Assembly (NCBI GenBank): GCA_903843125.1
Contig: CAIMOR010000432.1
Span: 1-52,834 of the forward strand
Direction: 5' to 3'
DNA from: an uncultured Rhodospirillales bacterium
Lineage (GTDB): Bacteria; Pseudomonadota; Alphaproteobacteria; Acetobacterales; Acetobacteraceae
DNA: 52,834 nucleotides
Shown here: positions 26,525 to 36,063 of the stretch, one piece after another
Numbering within the stretch: position 1 is the first letter of the stretch
Layout of the letters: the number at the start of each line of letters is the position of its first letter
Position numbers and translations under genes: made by a program
Notes under the pieces: model-generated
Seen by the model: the letters and a program-made list of their open reading frames with translations, nothing else
The model's database searches: none
What the model was told of the DNA's origin: nothing

Positions 26525-28339
26525 ATGAGCGGTTACGCGCAGCCCACCACCTGGGGCGCAACGTTGTTGGCACCAGACCGCACGCGGTTCCGTCTATGGG
26601 CGCCGGACGCCGTGGCACCGCAGCTTGAGATTGAAGGCTTGCCACCGCAGCCGATGCAAGCCGGGTCGGACGGCTGGTACGCGCTGGAAGCGGCGGTTGG
26701 CGCCGGTTCGCTCTACCGCTTCCGCGTCAGCCCAGACCTTGCAGTACCCGACCCGGCCGCGCGCCTGCAGGCCGGCGGGGTCCACGACGCCTCCATCGTC
26801 GTCGACCCCGGCGCCTATGCCTGGCAGAACCCGGATTGGCAGGGCCGGCCCTGGCACGAGGTGGTGCTGTACGAGGTGCATGTCGGCGCACTCGGCGGTT
26901 TCGCCGGGGTACAGGCCCAGCTGCCGCGCCTGCGCGACCTCGGGGTAACCGCCGTTGAACTGATGCCCGTGGGCGCCTTTCCAGGCCGGCGCGGCTGGGG
27001 CTACGACGGCGTACTGCCCTACGCACCGCACGCGCCCTACGGCACGCCGGATGAACTGAAGGCCTTGGTCGACGCCGCCCACGGCCTGGGTCTGATGATC
27101 TTTCTCGACGTGGTCTACAACCACTTCGGACCCGACGGTGCCTATCTGCACGCCTTCGCCAAGGGCTTCTTCAACGAAGGCATCCACACGCCCTGGGGCG
27201 CCGCCATCGATTTCCGCCAACCGGCGGTACGCGCCTACTTCGAAGACAACGCGCTGCTCTGGCTCAACGAATACCGCTTCGACGGCCTGCGCTTCGATGC
27301 CGTCCATGCCATCGCCGAAGCCGAATGGCTGGATGTGCTGGCGGCCCGGTTGCGCCACGAGACCGCTGGGCGCCACGTTCACCTGGTGCTGGAGAACGAA
27401 CGGAACGCCGCCCGGCACCTGCAGCCGAACGGCGGCTTCGATGCCCAGTGGAACGACGACGGCCACAACATCCTGCACCCGCTGCTGACCGGTGAGCGCG
27501 AGGGCTACTACGAGGACTTCTGTGACGCCGGTGCCGAGAAGCTGGCGACCGTATTGGCCGAGGGCTTCCTGTTCCAGGGCCAGTTCTCGCCCCACCTCGG
27601 TGCCCCGCGTGGCGAGCCGAGCGCACAGTTGCCGCCGACCGCCTTTGTCCTGTTCCTGCAGAATCACGACCAGGTCGGAAACCGTGCCTTCGGAGAGCGA
27701 TTGGCGGCGTTGGCTTATCCTCAGACGCTGCAGGCCGCGGCGGCGCTCCTGCTGCTCGCGCCGCAGATCCCGCTGCTGTTCATGGGAGAGGAATGGGCGG
27801 CCTCTGCGCCCTTCCTGTTCTTTACCGACCACAATGCGGAGCTTGCGCCGTTGGTGACGCAGGGGCGGCGCAAGGAGTTCGCCAAGTTCGCCGCCTTCCA
27901 GGACCCGGCCAGGCGCGAGACCATCCCCGACCCGAACGACGCAGCGACGTTCCAGGCCTCGATCCCCAACCTGGCCGAGGCTGCGACCCCGCACCATGCC
28001 GCAATGCTGGCGCTGCACCGGCACCTGTTGGCGCTGCGGCATCGGCACATCGTTCCCCGCCTGCCGGGCGCCCGGGCCGTTGGCGCGCATGCCGTCGGTG
28101 ACCGTGCGGTATTGGCGCGATGGCGGCTGGGCGACGGCGCCATACTGACCATTGCCTGCAACCTCGGTGAGCGACCCGCCGCCTGCGCCGCCAGCGGCCA
28201 ACCGATCTTCGAATCGATAGCCGGTGCCGCCGGCACCCTGGGCACCGGAAGCCTGCTGCCGCGTTGCTGCATCGTTCTGCTCGACCGCCCTGACCAAACC
28301 GGTCTGGCCGACGGGCCGATGATGAAGGGGCCGGGATGA
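26525..28339 (+). CDS. treZ: malto-oligosyltrehalose trehalohydrolase
   Basis: GH13 hydrolase of 604 residues that cuts the alpha-1,4 bond next to the terminal trehalose of maltooligosyltrehalose, releasing free trehalose. It has a CBM48-like N-terminus (TRFRLWAPDAVAPQLEIEG), YEVHVGALGGFAGVQ, ELMPVGAFPGRRGWGYDG, and YNHFGPDG. The nucleophile is Asp258 (FDGLRFDAVHAI), the acid Glu290 (LVLENERNA), and FLQNHDQVGNRAFGERL follows. These are diagnostic of TreZ rather than GlgB. It acts after TreY, encoded two genes downstream. Its TGA overlaps the malQ ATG. Confidence 0.96.
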   Translation: MSGYAQPTTWGATLLAPDRTRFRLWAPDAVAPQLEIEGLPPQPMQAGSDGWYALEAAVGAGSLYRFRVSPDLAVPDPAARLQAGGVHDASIVVDPGAYAWQNPDWQGRPWHEVVLYEVHVGALGGFAGVQAQLPRLRDLGVTAVELMPVGAFPGRRGWGYDGVLPYAPHAPYGTPDELKALVDAAHGLGLMIFLDVVYNHFGPDGAYLHAFAKGFFNEGIHTPWGAAIDFRQPAVRAYFEDNALLWLNEYRFDGLRFDAVHAIAEAEWLDVLAARLRHETAGRHVHLVLENERNAARHLQPNGGFDAQWNDDGHNILHPLLTGEREGYYEDFCDAGAEKLATVLAEGFLFQGQFSPHLGAPRGEPSAQLPPTAFVLFLQNHDQVGNRAFGERLAALAYPQTLQAAAALLLLAPQIPLLFMGEEWAASAPFLFFTDHNAELAPLVTQGRRKEFAKFAAFQDPARRETIPDPNDAATFQASIPNLAEAATPHHAAMLALHRHLLALRHRHIVPRLPGARAVGAHAVGDRAVLARWRLGDGAILTIACNLGERPAACAASGQPIFESIAGAAGTLGTGSLLPRCCIVLLDRPDQTGLADGPMMKGPG

Positions 28340-30372
28340 CTGAAAGCCAACTGCAGGCGCTGGCGGCAGCGGCGGGGGTGCAGCGCCGGTGGGAAGACGT
28401 GCATGGCCAGGCGCACGACGTGGGCGACCTGACGCTCCGCGCCATTGTGGCTGCGCTCGGCCTGCCGGTGGATAGCGATAGTGCCATGCGGGACGCCCAG
28501 GCGTTGCTGGCGGCGGCACAGCAGCGGCTGCCGCCGATGCTCACGATGACCTGCGGTCCCGATGGCCTTGCGGTGCCCGGCAGCGAAGCTGGCGATCGTT
28601 ATCGGTTGGAACTGGAGAGCGGTGAACTGCGCGAGGGCCGGCTGGAGCAGGGTTGGGCCGGCGAGGCGCGGCTGCCCGCGCTGAACGAGCCAGGGTATCA
28701 CCGGCTGGAATCGGGCGGCGCGCATTGCCGGGTGGCTGCGGCGCCGTCGCGCTGCTTCAGCTTGCTGGAAGCGGGCGCCGTCCGGCACGACGCCGCGGCG
28801 CCCTGGGCGCTGGCGGCGCAACTCTACGGACTGCGCCGTGCTGGCGATCTCGGCATCGGTGATTTCGGCGGCGTGGCACAGTTGGCGCGCAGCGCGGGGC
28901 GTCTGGGTGCCGCCGGCTTGGCCCTAAGTCCGATGCACGCGCTGTTCAGCGCCGACCCGACCAGGTACGGCCCCTATGCGCCGTCGACGCGCCTGCTGCT
29001 GAACGTGCTGCACGCCGATCCCGCCGCCGCTCTCGGTCCGCAGGCGGTGCCAGCGAATGACGACGCGACGTTCATCGACTGGCCCGCTGCGGCCCGCCGC
29101 AAGCTGGCGCGGCTGCAGGCGCTGTTTGATCGGACGCAGGACCACCCTGGCTTCGTCGCCTTCCGCAACCAGGCCGGCCCGGCGTTGGAGGAGCATGCGC
29201 GCTTCGAGGCACTGCACGCCCATCTCTACGGCAGCGACCCCGCGCTGTGGCATTGGCGCTACTGGCCGGCGGAATACCGCACGCCGCATTCGGCAGGCGT
29301 GCAGCGCTTCGTCCAGCACCACGCCGGCGATGTCGCCTTCCACGCCTTCTGCCAATGGCTCGCCGACGCCTCGCTCGCGGCAGCGCAGCGCGCCGCACGT
29401 CAGGCAGGGATGTCGATCGGGCTGATCGCCGACCTGGCCGTCGGCACCGATGGCGGCGGCAGCCATGCCTGGTCCCGCCAGGACGAGGTGGTCAGCGGCT
29501 TCAGTGTCGGCGCCCCGCCGGATGTCTTCTCGCCACTCGGCCAGGACTGGGGGCTCACGGCCTTCTCGCCGCTGCAGATGCGCGCTGGTGGCTTCAGTGC
29601 CTTCCTGGAATTGCTGCGTGCGGCCATGCGCCATGCCGGCGGCATTCGGCTGGACCATGCGATGGGGCTGCAGCGGCTCTGGGTGGTTCCGTCCGGCATG
29701 GGGCCGGCCGAGGGCGCTTACCTGAGCTATCCCGTGCAGGATCTGCTGCGGCTGCTCGCGCTGGAATCGCATCGCCACCGCTGCATCGTCATCGGCGAGG
29801 ATCTTGGCACTTTGCCGGAGGGCTTCAACCAGCGCATGGCGCAGACCGGCATCCTTGGCATGCGCGTACTGTGGTTCGAGCAGGAAGAGGATGGCCGCTT
29901 CCGTGCGCCGCAGCAGTGGCCACAGGACGCCGCCGCCATGACCACGACGCACGACCTGCCGACCGTCGCCGGTTGGTGGCGTGGTCGCGATATCGAATGG
30001 CGGGAGAAGCTCAATCGCTTCCCGTCGCGTGAGGCGGCGCAGCAGGAACATGCCCAGCGGCGGCAGGACCGCGTCGCGTTGTGGGATGCCATGCGCGAAA
30101 GCCGCGCCGCCGAGGGCGAGCCGCCGAACGACCCGCAGCAAGTGGTCGATGCCGCCTTGGTCCACGTCGCCAGCGCCCGATGCTCGCTTGCCATCCTGCC
30201 GCTGGAGGATGCCTTGGGCCTGGAAGAGCAACCCAACATGCCCGGCACGGTAGCCGGCCATCCGAACTGGCAACGGCGCCTGCCCGGCGAGGCCGCCGAC
30301 CTGCTGCACGACCCCGTCGTCGCGCGCCGCCTCGGCAGTTTCGCCCGCGCCCGGCCGAGACGCGCCTCGTGA
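28336..30372 (+). CDS. malQ: 4-alpha-glucanotransferase (amylomaltase)
   Basis: GH77 disproportionating enzyme, 678 residues, a typical bacterial long form with an N-terminal extension (LTLRAIVAALGLPVDS). It moves maltooligosyl units between glucan chains. Catalytic residues: nucleophile Asp440 (GGIRLDHAMGLQRLWVVP), acid/base Glu488 (VIGEDLGTLPEG), and TTHDLPTVAGWW with the third aspartate. The 48-residue spacing matches E. coli MalQ (448/496). IGLIADLAVGTDGGGSHAW and DVFSPLGQDWGL are standard. Between treZ and treY it would shorten or lengthen glucan chains to suit TreY and the branching cycle. Its TGA overlaps the GTG of treY. Confidence 0.96.
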   Translation: MTESQLQALAAAAGVQRRWEDVHGQAHDVGDLTLRAIVAALGLPVDSDSAMRDAQALLAAAQQRLPPMLTMTCGPDGLAVPGSEAGDRYRLELESGELREGRLEQGWAGEARLPALNEPGYHRLESGGAHCRVAAAPSRCFSLLEAGAVRHDAAAPWALAAQLYGLRRAGDLGIGDFGGVAQLARSAGRLGAAGLALSPMHALFSADPTRYGPYAPSTRLLLNVLHADPAAALGPQAVPANDDATFIDWPAAARRKLARLQALFDRTQDHPGFVAFRNQAGPALEEHARFEALHAHLYGSDPALWHWRYWPAEYRTPHSAGVQRFVQHHAGDVAFHAFCQWLADASLAAAQRAARQAGMSIGLIADLAVGTDGGGSHAWSRQDEVVSGFSVGAPPDVFSPLGQDWGLTAFSPLQMRAGGFSAFLELLRAAMRHAGGIRLDHAMGLQRLWVVPSGMGPAEGAYLSYPVQDLLRLLALESHRHRCIVIGEDLGTLPEGFNQRMAQTGILGMRVLWFEQEEDGRFRAPQQWPQDAAAMTTTHDLPTVAGWWRGRDIEWREKLNRFPSREAAQQEHAQRRQDRVALWDAMRESRAAEGEPPNDPQQVVDAALVHVASARCSLAILPLEDALGLEEQPNMPGTVAGHPNWQRRLPGEAADLLHDPVVARRLGSFARARPRRAS

Positions 30373-33122
30373 CCTTGCCCACCGCGACCTGCCGCCTGCA
30401 GTTCCACGCCGGCTTCACCCTCGATGACGCCGCTGCCGTGGTGCCCTACCTGAAGCGCCTCGGCATCAGCCACCTGTATGCCTCGCCAGTGTTGAAGGCG
30501 CGGCCGGGCTCGACGCATGGCTATGACATCGTCGACCACAACCAGATCAACCCCGAGCTGGGCGGCATGCCCGCGCTGCTTCGCCTCAGCACCGCGCTGA
30601 AGGCCGCCGGCCTAGGCCTGATCCTCGACATCGTGCCGAACCACATGGGCGTCGGCGGCTCCGACAATGCCTGGTGGCTCGACGTGCTGGAGTGGGGGCG
30701 GCAGTCGCGCTACGCCGCCTTCTTCGATATCGACTGGGAGCCGCCGGATCGCAGCTTGCATAACCGGCTGCTCGCGCCGTTCCTCGGCGCGCCCTATGGC
30801 GAGGCATTGGCCAGCGGCGACCTCACGCTGCAGTTCGAGGCCGCGACCGGCAAGCTCTTTGCGCAGTATTTCGAGCATCGCTTCCCCATCGCGCCGCAGC
30901 ACTACGGCCAGGTGCTGCGCGCTGCGGGTTCGCCGTTGTTGGAGCCGCTGGTCACCAGCTTCGGCCAGGTCACGCTGGTGCAGCGAGACCGCGTCGCCGG
31001 GCGCCTCGCCGCCGAGGATGCGTGCCGCGCCTTGGCCGCTTTCGCCGAGCAGCCGGAGGGGTTGGAGGCCATCAACGCCGCGCTGGCTGCCTTCGGGCCC
31101 GGGATGCCGGAGGGCCGCGAGCGGCTGCATCGGCTGCTGGAACGGCAGAACTACAAGCTGGTCTGGTGGCGCGCCGCGGCCGACGAGATCAACTGGCGCC
31201 GCTTCTTCGACATCACCTCGCTCGCCGGGCTACGGGTGGAGGAAGCCGAAGTGTTCGACGCCACCCATGCGCTGGTGGAACAGCTCTACGCCGATGGCGT
31301 CATCGATGGCGTTCGCGTCGACCATGTCGACGGCCTCGCCGACCCGAGGGCCTATTGCCGGAAGCTGCGCCGCCGGCTGGAAGCGGCCCGCCCGGGTAGC
31401 GATCCCCTGGTCTGGATCGAAAAGATCCTGGCGCCATTCGAGCCGCTGCGGACCGATTGGCTGGTCGATGGTTCGACCGGCTACGACTTCATGGACGAGG
31501 TCGCCGGCGTGCTGCACGACCCCGCCGGCGAGGCGCCGCTGACCGATATCTGGGTCGAGGCCACCGGCCGCGCCGCCCGCTTCGAGGACGAAGCCCGCGA
31601 GGCCCGTCGCCAGATTCTGCGCGACAACCTGGCGAGCGAGCTCAACGCCACCGCCGCGGCGCTGAAGCGCGTGGCGAACCGCGACCTGGTGACGCGCGAC
31701 TTTACCTTGACCGCGCTGCGCCGCGCCCTGGCCGAAGTGCTCGCGCACTTTCCGGTCTACCGGCTCTATGTCGGCCCCGGCGGCCGCAACGCCGAGGACA
31801 AGCGCCTGCTGGACTGGGCCCTGGCCGGCGCGCGCCGCACCGTGCGCGCCACCGAGCGCCCGCTGCTTGACCTGCTGGATGGCTGGCTGGGCGGCGACCC
31901 GCCGCGCAGCCTGGCGCTGGTGCTGCGCCGCGAGCGGCTGGCCGCCGCGGTCCGCTTTCAGCAACTCTCGGCCCCGGTGGCGGCCAAGAGCGTCGAGGAC
32001 ACCGCCTTCTATCGCTATGGCCGCCTGCTCAGCCGCAACGAGGTCGGCAGCGACCCCGGGCATTTCTGCCTCTCGCCGGCCGGCTTCCACGCCGCCGCCC
32101 GCGCCCGCGGCCGCGACTTCCCCGGTGCCCTGCTGGCAACGGCGACGCACGACCACAAGCGCGGCGAGGATGCCCGCGCCCGCCTCGCGGTGCTGTCGGA
32201 GGTGCCAGCCGAATGGGGCGCCGCGCTGTCCCGCTGGATCAGGCTGAACGCCAGCCTGAAGAAGGAAGTCGACGGCACGCCGGCACCTGACGCCGCCGAC
32301 GAGGTGATGCTGTACCAGACGCTGCTCGGCGCCTGGCCGCTCGGCGAAGATATCGCCGACTTGGAGGCGCGCGTCGCCGCCTGGCAGGAAAAGGCGGTGC
32401 GCGAAGCCAAGCGACGCAGCGAGTGGGCGGTGCCGAACCAGCCCTATGAACAGGCCTGCCGCGACTTTCTGGCGGCAATGCTGGCGCCCGACCGTGCCAG
32501 CCGGCTGAGCGACGAACTGGCCGCCTTCGCGCATCGCCTCGCCCCGGCCGGCGCCGTGAACAGCTTGGCGCAACTGCTGCTGCGGTGCACTGCACCGGGC
32601 GTACCAGACCTGTACCAGGGCACCGAGTTCTGGGACTTCTCGCTGGTGGATCCGGATAATCGCCGCCCGGTGGACTGGACCGGACGCGCCGCGGCCCTCG
32701 ATGGCAGCGACCCGGCATCGCTGCTGCCGCACTGGCGCGACGGCCGGGTCAAGCAGGCGCTGCTGGCCCGGTTGCTGGCCCTGCGCGCCGCCCAGCCTGC
32801 CCTGTTCGCGGCCGGCGACTACCTGCCGCTAGCGGCCGAAGGACCGGCCGCGGCGCATGTGCTGGCCTTCGCCCGCCGCCATCGCGGTGCCGTGGTCGTC
32901 AGTGTCGTCACCCGGCTTTCCGCGGCGCTGCTCGGCGAATCGCAACTGCCCCATGTTCCGGTGGCGGCATGGTCGGGAACTACGCTCGCGCTGCCGCGTG
33001 TTGGCAAGGCACGCGGTTGGCGGGACGCACTGACGGGCCATGCCCTGGACGCCGGGGGTGACCAGGTCCCGCTCGGCGACATCCTCTCCCGCCTGCCGGT
33101 GGCGTTGCTGGAGGTGGTATGA
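30369..33122 (+). CDS. treY: malto-oligosyltrehalose synthase
   Basis: GH13 intramolecular transglucosidase, 917 residues, within the 770-950 range of TreY. It turns the reducing-end alpha-1,4 bond of a glucan into the alpha,alpha-1,1 bond of a trehalosyl cap for TreZ. Diagnostic motifs: TATCRLQFHAGFTLDDAAAV, YASPVLKARPGSTHGYD, DIVPNHMGVGG, RRFFDITSLAGLRVE, nucleophile Asp318 (VRVDHVDGLADP), EKILAPFEPL with the acid/base glutamate, and ATHDHKRGEDARARL. The GTG start overlaps the malQ stop (GTGA), and I prefer it because it yields the canonical TreY N-terminus. Its TGA overlaps the otsA ATG. Confidence 0.96.
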   Translation: MTLPTATCRLQFHAGFTLDDAAAVVPYLKRLGISHLYASPVLKARPGSTHGYDIVDHNQINPELGGMPALLRLSTALKAAGLGLILDIVPNHMGVGGSDNAWWLDVLEWGRQSRYAAFFDIDWEPPDRSLHNRLLAPFLGAPYGEALASGDLTLQFEAATGKLFAQYFEHRFPIAPQHYGQVLRAAGSPLLEPLVTSFGQVTLVQRDRVAGRLAAEDACRALAAFAEQPEGLEAINAALAAFGPGMPEGRERLHRLLERQNYKLVWWRAAADEINWRRFFDITSLAGLRVEEAEVFDATHALVEQLYADGVIDGVRVDHVDGLADPRAYCRKLRRRLEAARPGSDPLVWIEKILAPFEPLRTDWLVDGSTGYDFMDEVAGVLHDPAGEAPLTDIWVEATGRAARFEDEAREARRQILRDNLASELNATAAALKRVANRDLVTRDFTLTALRRALAEVLAHFPVYRLYVGPGGRNAEDKRLLDWALAGARRTVRATERPLLDLLDGWLGGDPPRSLALVLRRERLAAAVRFQQLSAPVAAKSVEDTAFYRYGRLLSRNEVGSDPGHFCLSPAGFHAAARARGRDFPGALLATATHDHKRGEDARARLAVLSEVPAEWGAALSRWIRLNASLKKEVDGTPAPDAADEVMLYQTLLGAWPLGEDIADLEARVAAWQEKAVREAKRRSEWAVPNQPYEQACRDFLAAMLAPDRASRLSDELAAFAHRLAPAGAVNSLAQLLLRCTAPGVPDLYQGTEFWDFSLVDPDNRRPVDWTGRAAALDGSDPASLLPHWRDGRVKQALLARLLALRAAQPALFAAGDYLPLAAEGPAAAHVLAFARRHRGAVVVSVVTRLSAALLGESQLPHVPVAAWSGTTLALPRVGKARGWRDALTGHALDAGGDQVPLGDILSRLPVALLEVV

Positions 33123-34510
33123 GTCGCATCGTGGTCGTCTCCAACCGGGTGCCCTTGCCGGCCGGCAATGCTGGCCAGGCCGGCGGCTTGGCGGTGGCGC
33201 TGCTTGGGCTGATGCGACGGCGCGGTGGCCTTTGGTTCGGCTGGTCGGGGGCCGTCAGCGACGTGACCGAGCCCAGCTTCACCAGGCGCGGCGCGGTCGG
33301 CTACGCCACGCTCGACCTGACGGAGGCAGAGCATCGCGGCTTCTACACGGGCTACGCGAACGGCGTGCTGTGGCCGATGCTGCATGGGTTGTCCCATCTG
33401 ATGCAGTTCCGCCGGCAGGACCTGGAGAGCTACCGCGAGGTCAACCAGCGCTTTGCCGACCGTCTGGTGCCGCTGCTGAAGCGCGAGGACCTGATCTGGG
33501 TGCATGACTATCACCTGTTGCCGCTGCCGGGTGCGCTGCGCGGACGGGGGGTGGGGCTGCCGACCGGCTTCTTCCTGCACGTTCCCTTTCCGGCACCGGA
33601 GGCGGTTGCGGTTGCGCCGGGCATCCGCGGGCTGCTGAAGGATGTGCTGGCAGCCGACCTGCTGGGCTTCCAGACCGAGGCGGATCGAGAGAATTTCGCC
33701 GCAGCCGCCATCACCTTCACCCCGGCGCAGCGCTTCGACCAGCATCACCTGCAGTTCGGTGGCCGTCAGGTGCGGCTCGGTGTCTTCGCGGCCGAGATCA
33801 GCGCGCGGGACTTCGCGGCCACCGCTGCCGTGCAGTGCCATGCGGAGCCCGCGCGACTACTGGCGCGCAGCCTGTCCGGCCAAGCCCTGCTACTCGGCGT
33901 CGATCGGCTGGACCCGACCAAGGGCCTGCCCGAGCGCCTGGAGGCCTTTGGCCGGGTGCTGGCCCGGCGCCCCGGTCGCGACGTGACCTTCCTGCAGATC
34001 GCCGCGCCCTCGCGGGAGGAGGTCGCCGCCTACCGCGACCTCAGGCAGGACCTGGATTCAGCCGGTGGCGCCCTGAACAGCGACCACGGCGAACCGGACT
34101 GGACCCCGCTGCGCCTGATTGCCCGACCGCAGGCGCGTGACACGGTCGCGGGCTTCATGCGGCTGGCGCGTGTCGGCCTGGTGACGCCATTGCGCGACGG
34201 CATGAACCTGGTAGCCAAGGAGTATATCGCGGCACAGGACCCCGCCGACCCCGGCGTACTGGTACTGTCCCGCTTCGCCGGCGCCGCAGCGCAGTTGCAG
34301 GACGCGCTGCTGGTCAACCCGCACGACGTGGAAGCCATGGCCGAAGCCGTGTTGCAGGCGCTGGACATGCCGCTGGGCGAACGCCAGGCACGCTGGCGCG
34401 CCTGTTGGGCCGCCATCGCCGGCGCCTCGCCGGAAGGCTGGGGCGAAGCCTTTCTGCGCGCGCTGTCGCCGGAAGCCCTGGCCGCGCTGCCGGTCGCCGG
34501 CCGGGCGTGA
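33119..34510 (+). CDS. otsA: alpha,alpha-trehalose-phosphate synthase (UDP-forming)
   Basis: GT20 retaining glycosyltransferase, 463 residues, like E. coli OtsA (474). It makes trehalose-6-phosphate from UDP-glucose and glucose-6-phosphate. Active-site residues fall at or within one of the E. coli positions: Tyr76, Trp85, Asp130 (VHDYHLLPLP), Arg263 and Lys268 (GVDRLDPTKGLPER). VTPLRDGMNLVAKEYIAAQDP closes the donor site. One oddity is residues 223-227: the PIGI segment usual in GT20 reads FAAEI here. A GGAGG site lies four bases before the ATG at the end of treY. It is the last gene of the run and no OtsB phosphatase is adjacent. Confidence 0.95.
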   Translation: MSRIVVVSNRVPLPAGNAGQAGGLAVALLGLMRRRGGLWFGWSGAVSDVTEPSFTRRGAVGYATLDLTEAEHRGFYTGYANGVLWPMLHGLSHLMQFRRQDLESYREVNQRFADRLVPLLKREDLIWVHDYHLLPLPGALRGRGVGLPTGFFLHVPFPAPEAVAVAPGIRGLLKDVLAADLLGFQTEADRENFAAAAITFTPAQRFDQHHLQFGGRQVRLGVFAAEISARDFAATAAVQCHAEPARLLARSLSGQALLLGVDRLDPTKGLPERLEAFGRVLARRPGRDVTFLQIAAPSREEVAAYRDLRQDLDSAGGALNSDHGEPDWTPLRLIARPQARDTVAGFMRLARVGLVTPLRDGMNLVAKEYIAAQDPADPGVLVLSRFAGAAAQLQDALLVNPHDVEAMAEAVLQALDMPLGERQARWRACWAAIAGASPEGWGEAFLRALSPEALAALPVAGRA

Positions 34511-34562
34511 CCACCGGGGCGTAGTCTGGCACCTTCCGCCTTGTTCTGACGGGAGACGGGCG

Positions 34563-36026
34563 ATGGCCGAATACGATGTGGCGGTACGCGGCGGTACGGT
34601 TGTGGGCGCCTTCGGCACCACGCGCTGCGACGTTGGCGTCAAGGATGGCCGCATCGTCGCCCTGGCCGAACGCATCACGGACGCCACCACCACGTTGGAT
34701 GCTGGCGGCTTGCTGGTACTGCCCGGCGGCGTGGACAGCCATTGCCACCTGGAAGAACAGATGCCCGATGGCACCGTCATCGAGGAGAGCTTCATCTCCG
34801 GGTCGGCGGCCTGCTTCGCCGGCGGCACCACTTCCGTGGTGTGCTTCGTGCAGCAATGGAAGGGCCACGGCATCGCCGAGCGCTACTGGGAACACAAGCG
34901 CCGCGGCGCCACTGGCATGGTGGACCACGCCTTCCACCAGATCATCACCGATGCCTCCGACCTGGCGCTGGAGGAAGAACTGCCTGCGCTGGTGGCCGAT
35001 GGCCTGCGCAGCCTGAAGGTCTTCCTGACCTACGACCCGCTGCACCTGGACGACGCGCAGTATATCCGCGTGCTCGCCGCCGCCCGCCGCCACCGCATGC
35101 TGGTGACGGTGCATTGCGAGAACTACCACGCCATCAACTGGCGCACGGAAGCCCTGCTGAAGGCCGGGCTGACCGCGCCGAAGTACCACAGCTGGTCGCG
35201 CCCGCCGGTGGTGGAGCGCGAGGCCACCCACCGCGCCATCGCGCTGGCCGAGCTGGTGGACCAGCCGATCCAGGTCTTCCACGTCTCCTGCGAGGAAGCC
35301 GCCGAGGAGATCGCCCGCGCCCAGGCCCGTGGCCTGAAGGTGTGGGGCGAGACCTGCCCGCAATACCTGACCCTGACCGCCGCCCATATGGACCGCAGCA
35401 ACCCCGAGGACGGCGCCTTCGAGGGCGCCAAGTTCATGTGCAGCCCCAGCCCGCGCGATGCTGCGGAGCAGACCAAGGTGTGGGGCATGCTGCGGCGCGG
35501 CGTGCTGGACGTGGTTTCCTCCGACCATTCCGGCGCCAGTTTCCACAACGCGGTCGGCAAGGCGGTCCATGGCCGCGACGCCCCTTTCAGCCAGATCCCC
35601 AACGGCATCCCCGGCCTGGCCGCCCGCCTGCCGATCCTGTTCAGCGAAGGCGTGGTCAAGGGCCGCATCAGCCTGGAGCAATTCGTCGCGCTGACCGCCA
35701 CCAACCCGGCCCGCCTGATGGGCCTGGCGCCGCGCAAGGGCAGCATCAACGTCGGCGCCGATGCCGACCTGGTGCTGTGGGACCCGGCGAAGCAGGTAAC
35801 GCTGACCAACGGCCTGATGCAGCACGCCATAGACTACACCCCCTACGAGGGCATGCAGGTTACCGGCTGGCCGGTAGCCACGCTGCGCCGGGGCGATGTC
35901 GTGATGCGGGACGGCCGGGTGCAGGCCCAGCCTGGCACGGCGCATTATCTGCCCCGTAACCCTTATGACTTTATTGCAGCCCGTGGTATACTTTCAAACG
36001 GATTTGACGCTGCCCCACCAGCCTAG
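34563..36026 (+). CDS. dihydropyrimidinase/hydantoinase-like cyclic amidohydrolase
   Basis: Amidohydrolase-superfamily protein, 487 residues, the usual dihydropyrimidinase length. The binuclear metal site is visible: His60-x-His62 (DSHCHLEE), carbamylated Lys152 in SLKVFLTYDP, His184 (VTVHCEN), His in QVFHVSC, and Asp in VVSSDHSG. The substrate tyrosine and serine/asparagine loops (TYDP, IPNGIPG) are present. It hydrolyses a cyclic ureide such as dihydrouracil or a hydantoin in the cytoplasm. An HEEQ-like variation (HLEEQMPDGTVIEESF) instead of the common HLxMPF suggests a subfamily with a different substrate. It starts 52 bp after otsA, with GGGAGACGGGCG before the ATG, and is functionally unrelated to the glucan operon, so an own promoter is likely. 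Confidence 0.9.
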   Translation: MAEYDVAVRGGTVVGAFGTTRCDVGVKDGRIVALAERITDATTTLDAGGLLVLPGGVDSHCHLEEQMPDGTVIEESFISGSAACFAGGTTSVVCFVQQWKGHGIAERYWEHKRRGATGMVDHAFHQIITDASDLALEEELPALVADGLRSLKVFLTYDPLHLDDAQYIRVLAAARRHRMLVTVHCENYHAINWRTEALLKAGLTAPKYHSWSRPPVVEREATHRAIALAELVDQPIQVFHVSCEEAAEEIARAQARGLKVWGETCPQYLTLTAAHMDRSNPEDGAFEGAKFMCSPSPRDAAEQTKVWGMLRRGVLDVVSSDHSGASFHNAVGKAVHGRDAPFSQIPNGIPGLAARLPILFSEGVVKGRISLEQFVALTATNPARLMGLAPRKGSINVGADADLVLWDPAKQVTLTNGLMQHAIDYTPYEGMQVTGWPVATLRRGDVVMRDGRVQAQPGTAHYLPRNPYDFIAARGILSNGFDAAPPA

Positions 36027-36063
36027 CCACAATTCGGCCGCCGCCGGGGCCCAGGAAGAAAAC

